This document shows positions 1-8,359 of a stretch of 64,000 nucleotides of DNA, in pieces. The translations under genes and the position numbers were made by a program. The DNA comes from Dielma sp000508965 (lineage in GTDB: Bacteria > Bacillota_I > Bacilli_A > Erysipelotrichales > Erysipelotrichaceae). The DNA is taken from positions 124,001 through 188,000 of the forward strand of contig BAHV02000021.1 of assembly GCA_000508965.1 (NCBI GenBank), in the 5' to 3' direction. Position 1 is the stretch's first letter, and each line of letters opens with the position of its first letter. The notes under the pieces are model-generated. The model was not told the DNA's origin, made no database searches, and saw only the letters and a list, made by a program, of their open reading frames with translations.

Positions 1-504
1 GCCCATATCGATGACAATGTCCGCCACATCACGCACCAGCTTCCCGGATGAATGACGTGAGGTTACACCATTGGTATACTTCAATGAAGTCAAAGTGATA
101 ACCTTCATGCCCATTGCCTTCGCTGCCAGCGCCATATCTACACCGGCCGCATTGCGCCCGGATACCGAAACAATAATCATCGTATCATAACTGCGCGGAT
201 GCATCGCTTCTAATACACCCTGCGCAAAGCCTTCTGTACGCTCCATCATCTGTGAATAACGAACCCTTGGATAAATATTATACTGTGGAATCATAATCGC
301 ATTCACGGGCACCAAGCCACCGGTACGGAAGCATAGCTCCTCACCAAACATCTGAGAATGACCGCAGCCAAATACATGAATAACGCCGCCGGCTGCCACG
401 GTTTCACTCATTGCCTCCGCGGCTTGATTTAAAACCTCCTCTTGTGCCAAGGAAGCCGCCAGCTCCTTTTCAATCACTTCATAAAATTCCTTCATGACTT
501 TCAT
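1..504 (-). CDS. SIS-domain phosphosugar-binding protein, 3' part cut by window edge
   Basis: The first 168 codons of a gene that continues left of the window. The start is ATG at 504 behind a GGAGGT ribosome site. The residues HVFGCGHSQMFGEEL (about 41-55) and a later VSVSGRNAAGVDMALAAKA stretch (about 106-124) are typical of the SIS_2 fold, which binds phosphorylated sugars; many such proteins are isomerases or deaminases, or are annotated only as 'sugar isomerase domain-containing'. No N-terminal HTH (as in RpiR regulators) is present, so an enzyme or sugar-phosphate sensor is more likely than a transcription factor. A good sigma-A promoter lies directly upstream. The substrate cannot be read from this fragment. 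Confidence 0.85.
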   Translation of the reverse strand, partial: MKVMKEFYEVIEKELAASLAQEEVLNQAAEAMSETVAAGGVIHVFGCGHSQMFGEELCFRTGGLVPVNAIMIPQYNIYPRVRYSQMMERTEGFAQGVLEAMHPRSYDTMIIVSVSGRNAAGVDMALAAKAMGMKVITLTSLKYTNGVTSRHSSGKLVRDVADIVIDMG

Positions 505-527
505 AAATGTACCTCCGCTTATAAACT

Positions 528-556
528 ATTATAAGATTTTATGGCAGCGTTTACAA
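528..556 (-). promoter_or_regulatory. Sigma-A promoter of the SIS-domain gene
   Basis: On the minus strand a -35 TTGTAA (551-556) and a perfect -10 TATAAT (528-533) are separated by exactly 17 bp. The start codon lies about 24 bases downstream of the -10 box. Confidence 0.75.
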
Positions 557-630
557 TGTGTTTCCCTTACCTCTTGCCAGGCTTTTTAATACAGTTACGT
601 AAATTCACAATCAAAAGTCACTTTTATCAC

Positions 631-669
631 AAAAAAAAGACCACATCCGGTTAACCCAGATATGATCTT
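631..669 (-). terminator. Rho-independent terminator of the BI-1 gene
   Basis: On the minus strand AAGATCATATCTGG pairs with CCGGATGTGGTCTT (some G-U pairs), followed by eight T. It begins four bases after the BI-1 stop codon. Confidence 0.8.
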
Positions 670-673
670 AAAC

Positions 674-1366
674 TTATTTACGGCTGCTTCTTCCTAAAAT
701 TTGAACAATGCGCAGGAAGATATTAATAAAATCAAGGTATAAATCAAGAGCACTGAAAATTGCTAATTTATTTAAAGCCTCATCATTTCCTTCATTTGCT
801 TCATATAAGCGCTTCATCTTCTGAATATCAAAAGCCGTGATTCCCATAAACAGAATTATACCGGAATAGCTCAATACAAGATCAAGCCCTTGAAGACGCA
901 GAAAGATATTAGCTACACTGGCAATCAGCAGAGTAATCAACCCGGCCATCACTATGCTTGAGAACTTCATTAAATCACGCTTCGTTGTAAAGCCGATCAG
1001 AGCCATACTGCCAAACAGCAAGGACGTATAAGCAAAGGCAATGAATGTTGTCTCCATACCAAATAGATATGTGATTCCCGCCACAGTCAGACCCGTCATC
1101 ACAGAATAGATCAGAAAATAAACTCTTGCCGCACCGGCTGAAATCTTATGCAGACTTGCGCTGATTTTAAATACCAGGAATAATTCAACAATGAACATTC
1201 CCCAATAAATCAGCTGATTACTGAAAACAACATACCACAAATCGGTTGCTACAAACACTAAGGCGCTTGCCGCCGTAACCATCAATCCTATAAACAGCCA
1301 TAAAAATACTTTCCTAGCATATGAATTCTCACTCACGCCAGGTACATAAGTTGGACTTTCGTACAT
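674..1366 (-). CDS. Bax inhibitor-1 / YccA family membrane protein
   Basis: A 230-residue integral membrane protein with about seven hydrophobic segments. The short soluble N-terminus, even spacing of helices and the late FMGITAFDIQKMKRLY segment (about 174-189) match the BI-1 family (UPF0005, YccA/YetJ), whose bacterial members include a pH-sensitive calcium leak channel. The conserved aspartate of the family is present in the AFDIQ motif and again in LDLYLDFINIFLRI near the C-terminus. Start ATG at 1366 follows GGAGGG. It appears to be a single-gene unit with its own promoter and terminator. Confidence 0.9.
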   Translation of the reverse strand: MYESPTYVPGVSENSYARKVFLWLFIGLMVTAASALVFVATDLWYVVFSNQLIYWGMFIVELFLVFKISASLHKISAGAARVYFLIYSVMTGLTVAGITYLFGMETTFIAFAYTSLLFGSMALIGFTTKRDLMKFSSIVMAGLITLLIASVANIFLRLQGLDLVLSYSGIILFMGITAFDIQKMKRLYEANEGNDEALNKLAIFSALDLYLDFINIFLRIVQILGRSSRK

Positions 1367-1389
1367 GTTTAACCCTCCATATATGCAAT

Positions 1390-1418
1390 ATTATAAACTT
1401 TTTCGGCGATCTGAACAA
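1390..1418 (-). promoter_or_regulatory. Promoter of the BI-1 gene
   Basis: Minus-strand -10 TATAAT (1390-1395) with a weaker -35 TTGTTC (1413-1418) at 17 bp spacing, 24 bp upstream of the start codon. Confidence 0.55.
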
Positions 1419-1495
1419 CACTTTCGCAAAAAACTGCCTGATATTTTCATTATTTGTTTGATGAAAAAGCTGTAATATTGATAAAACATCTATTT

Positions 1496-2149
1496 CTACT
1501 CAGCAATAATTTCTAAATAACTGATTATTTCATTAAAATGAATCTCTTTCGCATCATAATAATGTCCTTCATAATACAAGACATAATGACTGATACGCTC
1601 ATCCCTCACGGTAACAATACAGCACTTTGGTAAAATGAATTTTTCACCATGCGTATAAATAACCCGATCCTCATGCCGGATACCAAAATAATCCAGTGTT
1701 TCAATCAGCTTGGCAAATGAACACTGCCATGCTTTCGCATGCATAATATCAATGATTGACTCTACGCTTTGTCCTGTTAGCATCGCAATACACGTTTGAC
1801 CGCAATAACCCTCTTTCGAATACACAAGCCTGTGAATATCATCAATTTTTCGTATTGGATGCTGCTTAGAATATGGACTGTCATGATTAATGCGCGTTAA
1901 CCCATCAATGATTTCAAAGAACCCGTCTGAATCTTCAGCCATGATTTGAGAAATCAATTTTTTTAAAATTGGAATGTAATAAATGCCGCTGCCTTTGGGT
2001 ACCAGACGGCATTCAAAATGAATGCTGCCGATTGAAACCTTCACAGGTATTAAACCCTTTTGTCCACATTCTTCCCACACATTAAAGGGAACTTTAATAA
2101 AATAACGATTGCCTTCTTTAAACATTTCATTTTTAAATGTGTACCCCAT
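1496..2149 (-). CDS. DUF1905 domain fused to a C39-like cysteine peptidase domain
   Basis: A 217-residue protein. Residues 1-65 resemble DUF1905, a small beta barrel: a YFIKVPFNVWEECGQKG segment (16-32), then an IPVKVSI strand and a CRLVPKGSGIYYIPI strand. Residues 95-215 resemble a papain-like C39 domain: YCGQTCIAMLTG carries the candidate nucleophile (Cys116), ISHYVLYYEG the His188, and YYDAK the Asp199. I chose ATG at 2149 because AGGAG stands eight to nine bases before it; the longer reading frame to 2233 overlaps the upstream lipoprotein gene. No signal peptide is visible, so it is probably cytoplasmic. It is the last gene of an operon with the lipoprotein and the acetyltransferase. The family calls rest on motif recognition only. 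Confidence 0.65.
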   Translation of the reverse strand: MGYTFKNEMFKEGNRYFIKVPFNVWEECGQKGLIPVKVSIGSIHFECRLVPKGSGIYYIPILKKLISQIMAEDSDGFFEIIDGLTRINHDSPYSKQHPIRKIDDIHRLVYSKEGYCGQTCIAMLTGQSVESIIDIMHAKAWQCSFAKLIETLDYFGIRHEDRVIYTHGEKFILPKCCIVTVRDERISHYVLYYEGHYYDAKEIHFNEIISYLEIIAE

Positions 2150-2225
2150 GAGCTTCACTCCTATCGCACAAAATAATCCACTGCTTTTTATGCTAAAATT
2201 TCCGCTTTCTATTTGATTACAAGCC

Positions 2226-2828
2226 TCATTCAATCATTTCCGAATCAAGAATGACATAATTGGCCCGATGGATATATAAGCTCTTGCCGTCTATATTCAG
2301 ACGTGTCATTTTAGGTAAATCGTTAGGAATCTCCACATACACACTATTCCCCTGATAAACAGCAATCGGTATTCCCTGCTGTGATGAAATCAGGATAGTC
2401 TTAGCTTTGCCGATATCATTCTTATATTGATTCAGCACCCGGTCAAATGGAATAAAATTAATAATTCCGTCATCGGTGTTGATTTCATCCTGCATTTCAA
2501 AGTCAGTAATTTGATCCAGTCCCGCTTCTGCAAAGACCATTGTATTGCCGATCTGCAGCATCTGATTGCCGTCAACCGTAATCTCAAGCACTTCAGAGGT
2601 AAAATCAGCATTTTCACTGGCTCCCTCCTCCTGCTTGACTTCAACCTCTACATTTTTGCCATGCACTGTTAATGTCGTATTGCCGTAATCATCATAGGTA
2701 TAGATATTAAATTCAAGGCCGATCAGTGATCCCTTCCATTTTTGAAAAGCATTTCTGATTTTAGCGCAGCCGCTGACACTAAACAGCAGCAAAGCCGCCA
2801 ATGCAATACAAATTGTACGTTTTTTCAT
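2226..2828 (-). CDS. Small secreted lipoprotein of unknown function
   Basis: A 200-residue protein starting MKKRTICIALAALLLFSVSGCA: a Lys/Arg cap, a hydrophobic core and a lipobox (SVSGC) that would be lipidated and cut before Cys20-21, anchoring it outside the membrane. The mature part is beta-rich with no motif I recognise. ATG at 2828 is preferred over GTG at 2831 because AGGAG sits at better spacing. The upstream acetyltransferase gene ends only about ten bases before it, so both are probably on one transcript. A role in envelope sensing is possible but not shown. Confidence 0.75.
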   Translation of the reverse strand: MKKRTICIALAALLLFSVSGCAKIRNAFQKWKGSLIGLEFNIYTYDDYGNTTLTVHGKNVEVEVKQEEGASENADFTSEVLEITVDGNQMLQIGNTMVFAEAGLDQITDFEMQDEINTDDGIINFIPFDRVLNQYKNDIGKAKTILISSQQGIPIAVYQGNSVYVEIPNDLPKMTRLNIDGKSLYIHRANYVILDSEMIE

Positions 2829-2837
2829 CACTGGCTC

Positions 2838-3281
2838 CTAGAAGTTCTTCACAAAATTTTTGTGATCCTTGCGATGTATATAACCGCATTTTAAATAAAA
2901 TTGATGGGCACCGGTACGGGCAAAACCGCTGATTAATCTAACACCGGCAACACCGCTTTCACGTGCCCATGCTTCTGCCTCATTCAGCAGTTTACGTCCG
3001 ATGCCATAGCCCTGATAACCCGGCAGCACAGCCAGTTCCTCAATATCTTTATATGCTTCCATATAAGTGCATTCATAATCTGTCGCATGGATGTAACCAG
3101 CTGGCTGATCACCAACACATGCCACCAGAAATAAATCCTGCGGGAAGCGATCCATGATGTCATGAACTCTGCGGATCGTATCTTCAAGAGCAAATGTATA
3201 TCCCAAGCCTTCACAATTACATTGCCAGATCATTTCTGCGTCTGACTTTTCAGCTTTGCGAATAGTAACCTTTTTTTCCAT
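2838..3281 (-). CDS. GNAT-family N-acetyltransferase
   Basis: A 147-residue single-domain protein. The acetyl-CoA loop is GYQGYGIGRKLL (about 91-102, the Q/RxxGxG/A motif). It is preceded by the IEELAVLPG strand and followed by the conserved FYLKCGYIHR segment that closes GNAT folds. These enzymes move an acetyl group from acetyl-CoA to an amine; the substrate is not predictable here. The start at 3281 has an AGAGGTG ribosome site, better than the in-frame ATG seven codons upstream. It is the first gene of a three-gene minus-strand unit with the lipoprotein and the DUF1905/C39-like protein. Confidence 0.88.
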   Translation of the reverse strand: MEKKVTIRKAEKSDAEMIWQCNCEGLGYTFALEDTIRRVHDIMDRFPQDLFLVACVGDQPAGYIHATDYECTYMEAYKDIEELAVLPGYQGYGIGRKLLNEAEAWARESGVAGVRLISGFARTGAHQFYLKCGYIHRKDHKNFVKNF

Positions 3282-3354
3282 AATTTCACCTCTTGCGACC
3301 ATTATAGCTAAATCAAAACGCTAATACAATAACAATCTCGTCATTCAAACAAGT

Positions 3355-3381
3355 AAAAAGTCAGATGCTTTACATCTGACT
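3355..3381 (-). terminator. Terminator with the ABC ATPase stop codon in its loop
   Basis: Minus-strand stem AGTCAGATG / CATCTGACT (3359-3381), loop TAAAG, then TTTT. The TAA stop codon of the ATPase gene lies in the loop, so the last three codons form the left arm. Confidence 0.85.
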
Positions 3382-4170
3382 AAATGCTAACTTATCACCG
3401 ATATCATCGATCACATTTAATGAATTAAACTGGTCGATCAATTTTTCAGTAGTCAGTTTTTGCTTTTCTTCGCCGCTGATATCAAGGATTACTTTGCCCT
3501 CATGAAACATCAGCAGCCGATTGCCATGCTGGATGGCATGCTTTAGATTATGCGTAATCATGATCGTCGTTATTGCCTTTTCTTTTACGATCTGTTCGGT
3601 CAAATCGATGATTAAATCACTGGTTTTCGGATCAAGCGCTGCCGTGTGTTCATCAAGCAGCAACAGATCCGGGGTAATCATGGTTGCCATCAGCAGTGAC
3701 AAAGCCTGCCGCTGACCGCCGGATAAAGCCCCAACCTTGACATCCATTTTATTCTCAAGATTAAGATGCATGCCTGCCAGCTCTTTAGAAAACAATTCTC
3801 TCAGCTCTGGTTTAACACCGCGGCTCAAGCCATAAAACTTCCCCTTATTATAAGCCATAGCCATATTTTCAAGAATCGTCAATGAGGGAGCTGTCCCTTT
3901 CAGCGGATCTTGGAAGACACGGCCGATAAACTTTGAACGCTTATGCTCACGCAGGTTGGAAATATCCATGCCTTTAAACAGAATTTTACCCTTATCCTGA
4001 CGTATATTGCCTGACACAATATTAAAGAAGGTTGATTTGCCGCTGCCGTTTGAACCGATGATTGTCACAAATTCACCCTGCTTGATTTCCACATTCAGAT
4101 CGGTATAAAGAACAACCTCATTGGCCAGTCCCTTATTAAATGTTTTTGCGATATGCTTCAGCTCCAGCAT
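3370..4170 (-). CDS. ABC importer ATP-binding protein (TrpZ-like)
   Basis: A 266-residue nucleotide-binding subunit. Walker A is GSNGSGKS (about 38-45), the signature is LSGGQRQAL (about 150-158), Walker B with the following residues is LLLLDEHTAAL and the switch histidine is in MITHNLKH. It should power the permease encoded just upstream; the permease stop and this ATG overlap by one base (TGATG), with AGGAGG nine bases before, so translation is likely coupled. ATPases of this subgroup accompany PF04392-type substrate-binding proteins such as streptococcal TrpXYZ. Last gene of the operon. Confidence 0.9.
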   Translation of the reverse strand: MLELKHIAKTFNKGLANEVVLYTDLNVEIKQGEFVTIIGSNGSGKSTFFNIVSGNIRQDKGKILFKGMDISNLREHKRSKFIGRVFQDPLKGTAPSLTILENMAMAYNKGKFYGLSRGVKPELRELFSKELAGMHLNLENKMDVKVGALSGGQRQALSLLMATMITPDLLLLDEHTAALDPKTSDLIIDLTEQIVKEKAITTIMITHNLKHAIQHGNRLLMFHEGKVILDISGEEKQKLTTEKLIDQFNSLNVIDDIGDKLAFSQM

Positions 4171-5084
4171 CACTCTTTGCCTCCTTTAGGCAGCCATTTG
4201 GTAAAGACGCCATTGTTGCTGATTAAAGCCAAAATGAAGATCACAGCCATAATCAGCTTCAGATAATAAGCCGGCAAACCAAACTTTAAGGCAACTGCAA
4301 TTGTCAAACGGTACACAATAGCTCCTAAGATTACCACACTGGTTGATTTCAGATGCTTGCTCTTGCCAAAAACTGAAATACCAAGAATTACGGAGGCAAG
4401 TCCCAGTACAATAATGCCGTCCTTTAACTGCATATCAAAGTATTTTAATACTTGGCAGACCACCGCGCCGGACAGTGCCGCATAGCCATTGGAAATTGCC
4501 AGTCCGATAATCTTAATCAGACCGATATTCTGTCCTAGCGAAGCGACTAATTGCGGGTTGTCACCGGTAATGCGAAGCATGAAGCCAAGCTTCGTATTTA
4601 AGAACCAGTCCAATAAGCCTTTAGCCAGCACTACCAAAATCAAAAGCAGGAAAACCGGATAAAGCTTAGCCAGCCAGATTCCCAATTCACCGTCGATCTG
4701 TTTAGCCAGCTTGGTGCCGATCGTAAAAATCGTATCATAATTAAAAATTGGCAGATTACTTTTCTCGGCAGTAATGATCAGATTGATTGAATACATACCG
4801 GTCATGACCAAGATACCGCTTAATAGTGATGATATTTTAAACATCACATGCAGCAGACCGGTCACGCAGCCCGCCAGCAGACCGCCGATAAATGAAACAA
4901 TCAGCGTCAGAAACGGATTCCAGCCATTGATGATACACATGGCTGCAATTGCCGCTCCCATCGGAAATGAACCCTCAACACTTAGGTCCGCGTAATCCAA
5001 GACCTTATAAGTAATATAGACGCCAAGGGCAAGAAAGCCGTAGGCTAGTCCTTGTATCAGTACATCTAATATGAAATCAGCCAT
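4170..5084 (-). CDS. ABC importer permease (TrpY-like, branched-chain-permease fold)
   Basis: A 304-residue membrane protein with about eight to nine helices. The GFLALGVYITYKVLDYADLS start and the GSFPMGAAIAA segment match the BPD_transp_2 permease fold used by branched-chain amino-acid and TrpY-type importers. It sits between the binding protein (eight bases upstream) and the ATPase (one-base overlap), so the three genes encode one importer. Only a single permease gene is present, which suggests a homodimer. Start ATG at 5084 follows AGGTGAG. Confidence 0.9.
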   Translation of the reverse strand: MADFILDVLIQGLAYGFLALGVYITYKVLDYADLSVEGSFPMGAAIAAMCIINGWNPFLTLIVSFIGGLLAGCVTGLLHVMFKISSLLSGILVMTGMYSINLIITAEKSNLPIFNYDTIFTIGTKLAKQIDGELGIWLAKLYPVFLLLILVVLAKGLLDWFLNTKLGFMLRITGDNPQLVASLGQNIGLIKIIGLAISNGYAALSGAVVCQVLKYFDMQLKDGIIVLGLASVILGISVFGKSKHLKSTSVVILGAIVYRLTIAVALKFGLPAYYLKLIMAVIFILALISNNGVFTKWLPKGGKE

Positions 5085-5092
5085 AAGCTCAC

Positions 5093-6103
5093 CTATTCTT
5101 CAAACAGGGAAGCACGTTTCAATAAATCATCCGGAATTTCGATGCCCAGTGTCTCTGCAACCTTTTGATTTAGAATCAAAGTCGTATCCTTAGCTGTTTC
5201 TACCGGAATATCAGCCGGTGCTTTGCCATTAATGAGAATATCATAAGCCATCTGCCCGGCCTGCTCACCCAGACTGTAATAGCTGATTGAATCGGAAGCC
5301 AGCAGCCCCTGTGCCATTTGTCCGTCCTCAGCGGCAAATACCGGCAGGTTCTTCGCGTTAGCCTTATCAACAACACTGGCGGTCGCATTTACTACCATGT
5401 TATCGGTAATATTATAGAAACAATCAACATCGCCGCTTAACTGTTCAGCCGCTGTTGGAATTTCCGTCGTCGCACTGACACCTAAATCTTTTACCTCAAA
5501 GCCATAATCAGGCGCCATTGCCTTTACCTGATCGACCTGTATTTTACCATTCACTTCACCTAAGTTATAAAGCATACCGATCGTTTCAGCTTCCGGCAGC
5601 ATCTCCCGAATCAGTTTGATCTGTGCCTCTAACGGCGCCGCATCGCTGACACCCGTCACATTGCCGCCCGGCTGTTCGTTGCTTTGAACAATACCCGCCT
5701 CCACAGCATCGGTAACGGCGTTAAAAATTACTGGCACCTCAGTATCCATCGTGGCATTGTAAGCGGATTGAGCCGCCGGTGTCGCAATCGCATAGATTAA
5801 ATCGACCTTGTCACTCACAAACTGCTTAGCGATCAGATCGTCAGTGCCTGCCTCCCCTTGCGCATACTTAATTTGAAAATCAACTTTAGTTTCATCATAA
5901 CCTAATTCCTTCAGCTTCGCCAAGAAGCCTTCCCGCGCTGAGTCAAGCGCCGGATGTTCCTGATGCTGAACAATACCAATAGTCAGCTTATCGTCACTTC
6001 CTGAATCATTATTCGGATTTGCCGCATCCTGCGAGCATCCGCTTAACCCTGCCAAACACATGCTGAATGCCAGAATTAAAGGCATGATCTTTCTATTTTT
6101 CAT
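5093..6103 (-). CDS. ABC importer substrate-binding lipoprotein (ABC_sub_bind / TrpX-like)
   Basis: A 336-residue lipoprotein. The N-terminus MKNRKIMPLILAFSMCLAGLSGC ends in a lipobox cysteine, followed by a Gly/Asn/Asp-rich linker. The mature protein has the two-lobed layout of PF04392, with GIVQHQEHPALDSAREGF near the start and the hinge-region phrase VIFNAVTDAVEAGIV around residue 125. Known members bind tryptophan or tyrosine (TrpX); the ligand here is inferred only to class. It is the first gene of the importer operon and has a clear promoter. No T-box or trp attenuator is visible in the short leader, so amino-acid specificity is unsupported by regulation. Confidence 0.87.
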   Translation of the reverse strand: MKNRKIMPLILAFSMCLAGLSGCSQDAANPNNDSGSDDKLTIGIVQHQEHPALDSAREGFLAKLKELGYDETKVDFQIKYAQGEAGTDDLIAKQFVSDKVDLIYAIATPAAQSAYNATMDTEVPVIFNAVTDAVEAGIVQSNEQPGGNVTGVSDAAPLEAQIKLIREMLPEAETIGMLYNLGEVNGKIQVDQVKAMAPDYGFEVKDLGVSATTEIPTAAEQLSGDVDCFYNITDNMVVNATASVVDKANAKNLPVFAAEDGQMAQGLLASDSISYYSLGEQAGQMAYDILINGKAPADIPVETAKDTTLILNQKVAETLGIEIPDDLLKRASLFEE

Positions 6104-6133
6104 ATTCGTCCCTCTTTCATAAAGTATATCGTT

Positions 6134-6162
6134 ATTTTACCGCCCTTTGAAAAGCAAATCAA
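6134..6162 (-). promoter_or_regulatory. Promoter of the ABC importer operon
   Basis: Minus-strand -35 TTGATT (6157-6162) and -10 TAAAAT (6134-6139) with a 17-bp spacer, about 30 bases upstream of the binding-protein start. Confidence 0.7.
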
Positions 6163-6241
6163 TACTAAATATGTAATTTATTTCATATTATCAAATATTT
6201 TTCATAATTTTCATCAAATCTCATTCAGCCTGCTCAATTCA

Positions 6242-6270
6242 TTGAAGAAAACACCTTTTTATGATACACT
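6242..6270 (+). promoter_or_regulatory. Promoter of the hydroxyacid dehydrogenase gene
   Basis: -35 TTGAAG (6242-6247), 17-bp spacer, -10 TACACT (6265-6270) with an extended TGA just before it. It is arranged back to back with the importer promoter in the 199-bp divergent gap. Confidence 0.6.
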
Positions 6271-6302
6271 GAGTCCGAAAAGAACAGGAAAGTTGGGATC
6301 TT

Positions 6303-7259
6303 ATGAGAAATATATTATATCTGCTTGAGACGAGTGAGGAACAGCGTCAGCAGCTTCAAAAACGATTTGCGGATTGTGCGTTTACCTTTAAATCAAAGCA
6401 TGAAGTCAGCGATCAAGAAATCCGTCAGGCCGAATGCATCATCGGCAATCTATTGCTGAATCAATTAGACCTTTGTGAAAATACAAAACTGATGCAGTTA
6501 GGCAGTGCCGGTTCAGATGCCTATGCCGCTGCTTTAAATGAATCGGTACTCTTATGCAACGCCAGCGGCTGTTATGGCCCGGCAATCTCAGAATATATGA
6601 TTGGTGTCTGTCTGTCATTGATGTTAAGACTGCCAAGCTACCGCGATCAGCAGCATCTGCGCGCATGGCAGAATGCAGGCAAGGTTTCCTCCATCCTAGG
6701 ATCGAAGGTTTTAATTGTCGGATTAGGAGATATCGGCTCACAGTTTGCCATCAAAATGCGTGCCTTAGGGGCAGAAATCACCGGTATCCGCCGCAATACT
6801 GACGATAAGCCGGACTTTGTTGACGCGATTGCGGCTTTGGATCAGCTTGATGAGCTTTTGCCTGAAATGGACATCGTTGCTTCATGCCTGCCTAACTCAA
6901 AAGCTACCGAAAAGGTTTTTACTGCTAAGCAGTTTAAGCTGATGAAGGACTCCGCGATTTTTATTAATGTCGGACGTGGACAGGCCGTCGATACCGACGC
7001 CTTATATGATGCTTTGAATGCTCATGAAATCTATGGCGCCGCCCTTGATGTCGTTGATCCTGAACCGCTGCCTTTAAACCATCCGCTGTGGAACTGCGAC
7101 AATTTGCTGCTTACACCGCATATCGCCGGCGGCAGCAATCTCGAGCTGACTACCGAGCTGATTTATACACTTGTCAGTGAGAATCTTGAAGCTTATTTAA
7201 AAGGCGAGCCTCTAAAAAATGTCGTTGACCATGCCACTGGCTATCGTAAGCATCATTAA
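6303..7259 (+). CDS. D-isomer-specific 2-hydroxyacid dehydrogenase
   Basis: A 318-residue NAD(P)-dependent dehydrogenase that should interconvert 2-oxo acids and D-2-hydroxy acids in the cytoplasm. The Rossmann glycine motif is VGLGDIGSQFA (about 139-149). The catalytic arginine is in NVGRGQAVDTDAL (about 222-234), the glutamate in DVVDPEPLP (about 250-258) and the histidine in LLTPHIAGGS (about 270-279). The first 100 residues form the split substrate-binding lobe. It is monocistronic and divergent from the ABC importer. The substrate is not evident; the length and motifs are ordinary for the family. Confidence 0.9.
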   Translation: MRNILYLLETSEEQRQQLQKRFADCAFTFKSKHEVSDQEIRQAECIIGNLLLNQLDLCENTKLMQLGSAGSDAYAAALNESVLLCNASGCYGPAISEYMIGVCLSLMLRLPSYRDQQHLRAWQNAGKVSSILGSKVLIVGLGDIGSQFAIKMRALGAEITGIRRNTDDKPDFVDAIAALDQLDELLPEMDIVASCLPNSKATEKVFTAKQFKLMKDSAIFINVGRGQAVDTDALYDALNAHEIYGAALDVVDPEPLPLNHPLWNCDNLLLTPHIAGGSNLELTTELIYTLVSENLEAYLKGEPLKNVVDHATGYRKHH

Positions 7260-7284
7260 AAGAGCATCCATAATAGGATGCCCT
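7257..7284 (-). terminator. Terminator downstream of the interrupted small membrane gene
   Basis: Minus-strand stem AGGGCATCC / GGATGCTCT (7261-7284), loop TATTAT, then TTTT. It lies directly after the stop of the plus-strand dehydrogenase, but the T tract favours the minus strand. Confidence 0.7.
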
Positions 7285-7294
7285 CAATATCTTA

Positions 7295-7612
7295 TCAGCC
7301 AAGCATACTGCCCAGTGTCTGAGTAAGCCAGTTAATGAAAATATCAATGTACCAGCTTGTTTCACGCAAGAACATAAGCACTGGCAAAATCAAAAGATCT
7401 TTAAAAGATCTTTTTTCTTTGTAGCCGATATGCTCTTCAATCCTATGTTGAGTAAACCTGTACCACGCAAACAGATACGCTGCCGGCACAATCAACAGCC
7501 AGTTATTCAACATGCTGATCAGATTGGCAACGCCCAACTAAGCAAAACTGACACTCCAATAAATTGCCTGTTGGCGATGATTCGTAATCCTTATCACTTT
7601 TTCCTTTTTCAT
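7295..7612 (-). pseudogene. Small membrane protein gene interrupted by an in-frame amber codon
   Basis: A single reading frame runs from ATG at 7612, with an AGGGGGAAGCAGG ribosome site, to the stop at 7295. It is broken only by TAG at 7538-7540. The parts are a 24-residue head (MKKEKVIRITNHRQQAIYWS followed by VSFA) and an 80-residue tail with two hydrophobic segments (NWLLIVPAAYLFAWY and FKDLLILPVLMFL). A TTG codon follows the TAG immediately, so reinitiation could give the tail alone. It lies 22 bases after the CPBP protease stop, in the same transcript. It may be a recent nonsense mutation, a sequencing error or a restart arrangement. I do not recognise the family. Confidence 0.6.
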
Positions 7613-7634
7613 CCTGCTTCCCCCTGTATCATCC

Positions 7635-8303
7635 TTAACCAATCAATAAAATAGAGCCAAAATCAGACCAGAAATGAATCAACATCGCAGGCAGAATATT
7701 CTTGCTTTTTTTAAATAGATAACCGAATACCAAACCGAGAATCAGCACATAAACCGCCTGTGTCAGCATTGCGGATAACGCCAATGAACCCTCTAAGTAC
7801 CAATGGATAAAATAGCTTGGAAAATGAAGCAAAACAAAGTAGCCGCTGGCGATGAGATTCGCCTTATTCTTACGCATCGAAGCAGCAAGCACATTCATTC
7901 CCCAGCCGCGGTATACGATTTCCTCACTGAAGCCCACAATCAGAAATTTAGGCAGTTCCTGAAGCAGATTCAATTCATGATTGACCCAAAAACCACCATG
8001 ATTTGCGGCCATGCCAGCCAGCAGATAAAGCGTAATCAAGAGGAACACAATGCATACTGAACGCCAGTCCGGCCGCTGTGTAAACAGCGCCTTAAAATCA
8101 ACCGATAACTGATCAGAATATTTTATAATCAAGAGGATAAAGGGCAAAGCCCAAACAAGTCTGCTGAGATATCCATATAAATAGCTGTCCCACTGATCGG
8201 GAAGTGTGCCAAACACAAGGGCAGATGTTCCCCATGCATTCGTAAGTACCGCCCATAACAGCACTGACATCAAGAATGTGAAATGAATTTTTCTTGTCGA
8301 CAT
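7635..8303 (-). CDS. CPBP-family intramembrane metalloprotease (CAAX/Abi)
   Basis: A 222-residue polytopic membrane protein. All three CPBP motifs are visible: EEIVYRGW (about 130-137), the FVLLHFPSYF motif with its histidine (about 155-164), and a terminal HFWSDF in the place of the usual HxxxN/D. Bacterial members act as intramembrane proteases or bacteriocin self-immunity (Abi) proteins. The neighbours on the same strand are a small membrane protein and, upstream, an ABC exporter with a fused M1 peptidase, a setting that fits peptide processing or resistance; that link is inference. The start at 8303 is ATG with an AGAGGGGT site. Confidence 0.85.
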   Translation of the reverse strand: MSTRKIHFTFLMSVLLWAVLTNAWGTSALVFGTLPDQWDSYLYGYLSRLVWALPFILLIIKYSDQLSVDFKALFTQRPDWRSVCIVFLLITLYLLAGMAANHGGFWVNHELNLLQELPKFLIVGFSEEIVYRGWGMNVLAASMRKNKANLIASGYFVLLHFPSYFIHWYLEGSLALSAMLTQAVYVLILGLVFGYLFKKSKNILPAMLIHFWSDFGSILLIG

Positions 8304-8359
8304 AAATAACCCCTCTATCTGTCTTCATTCTAAGCCGCGCACGATAGGTTGTCAAATAC

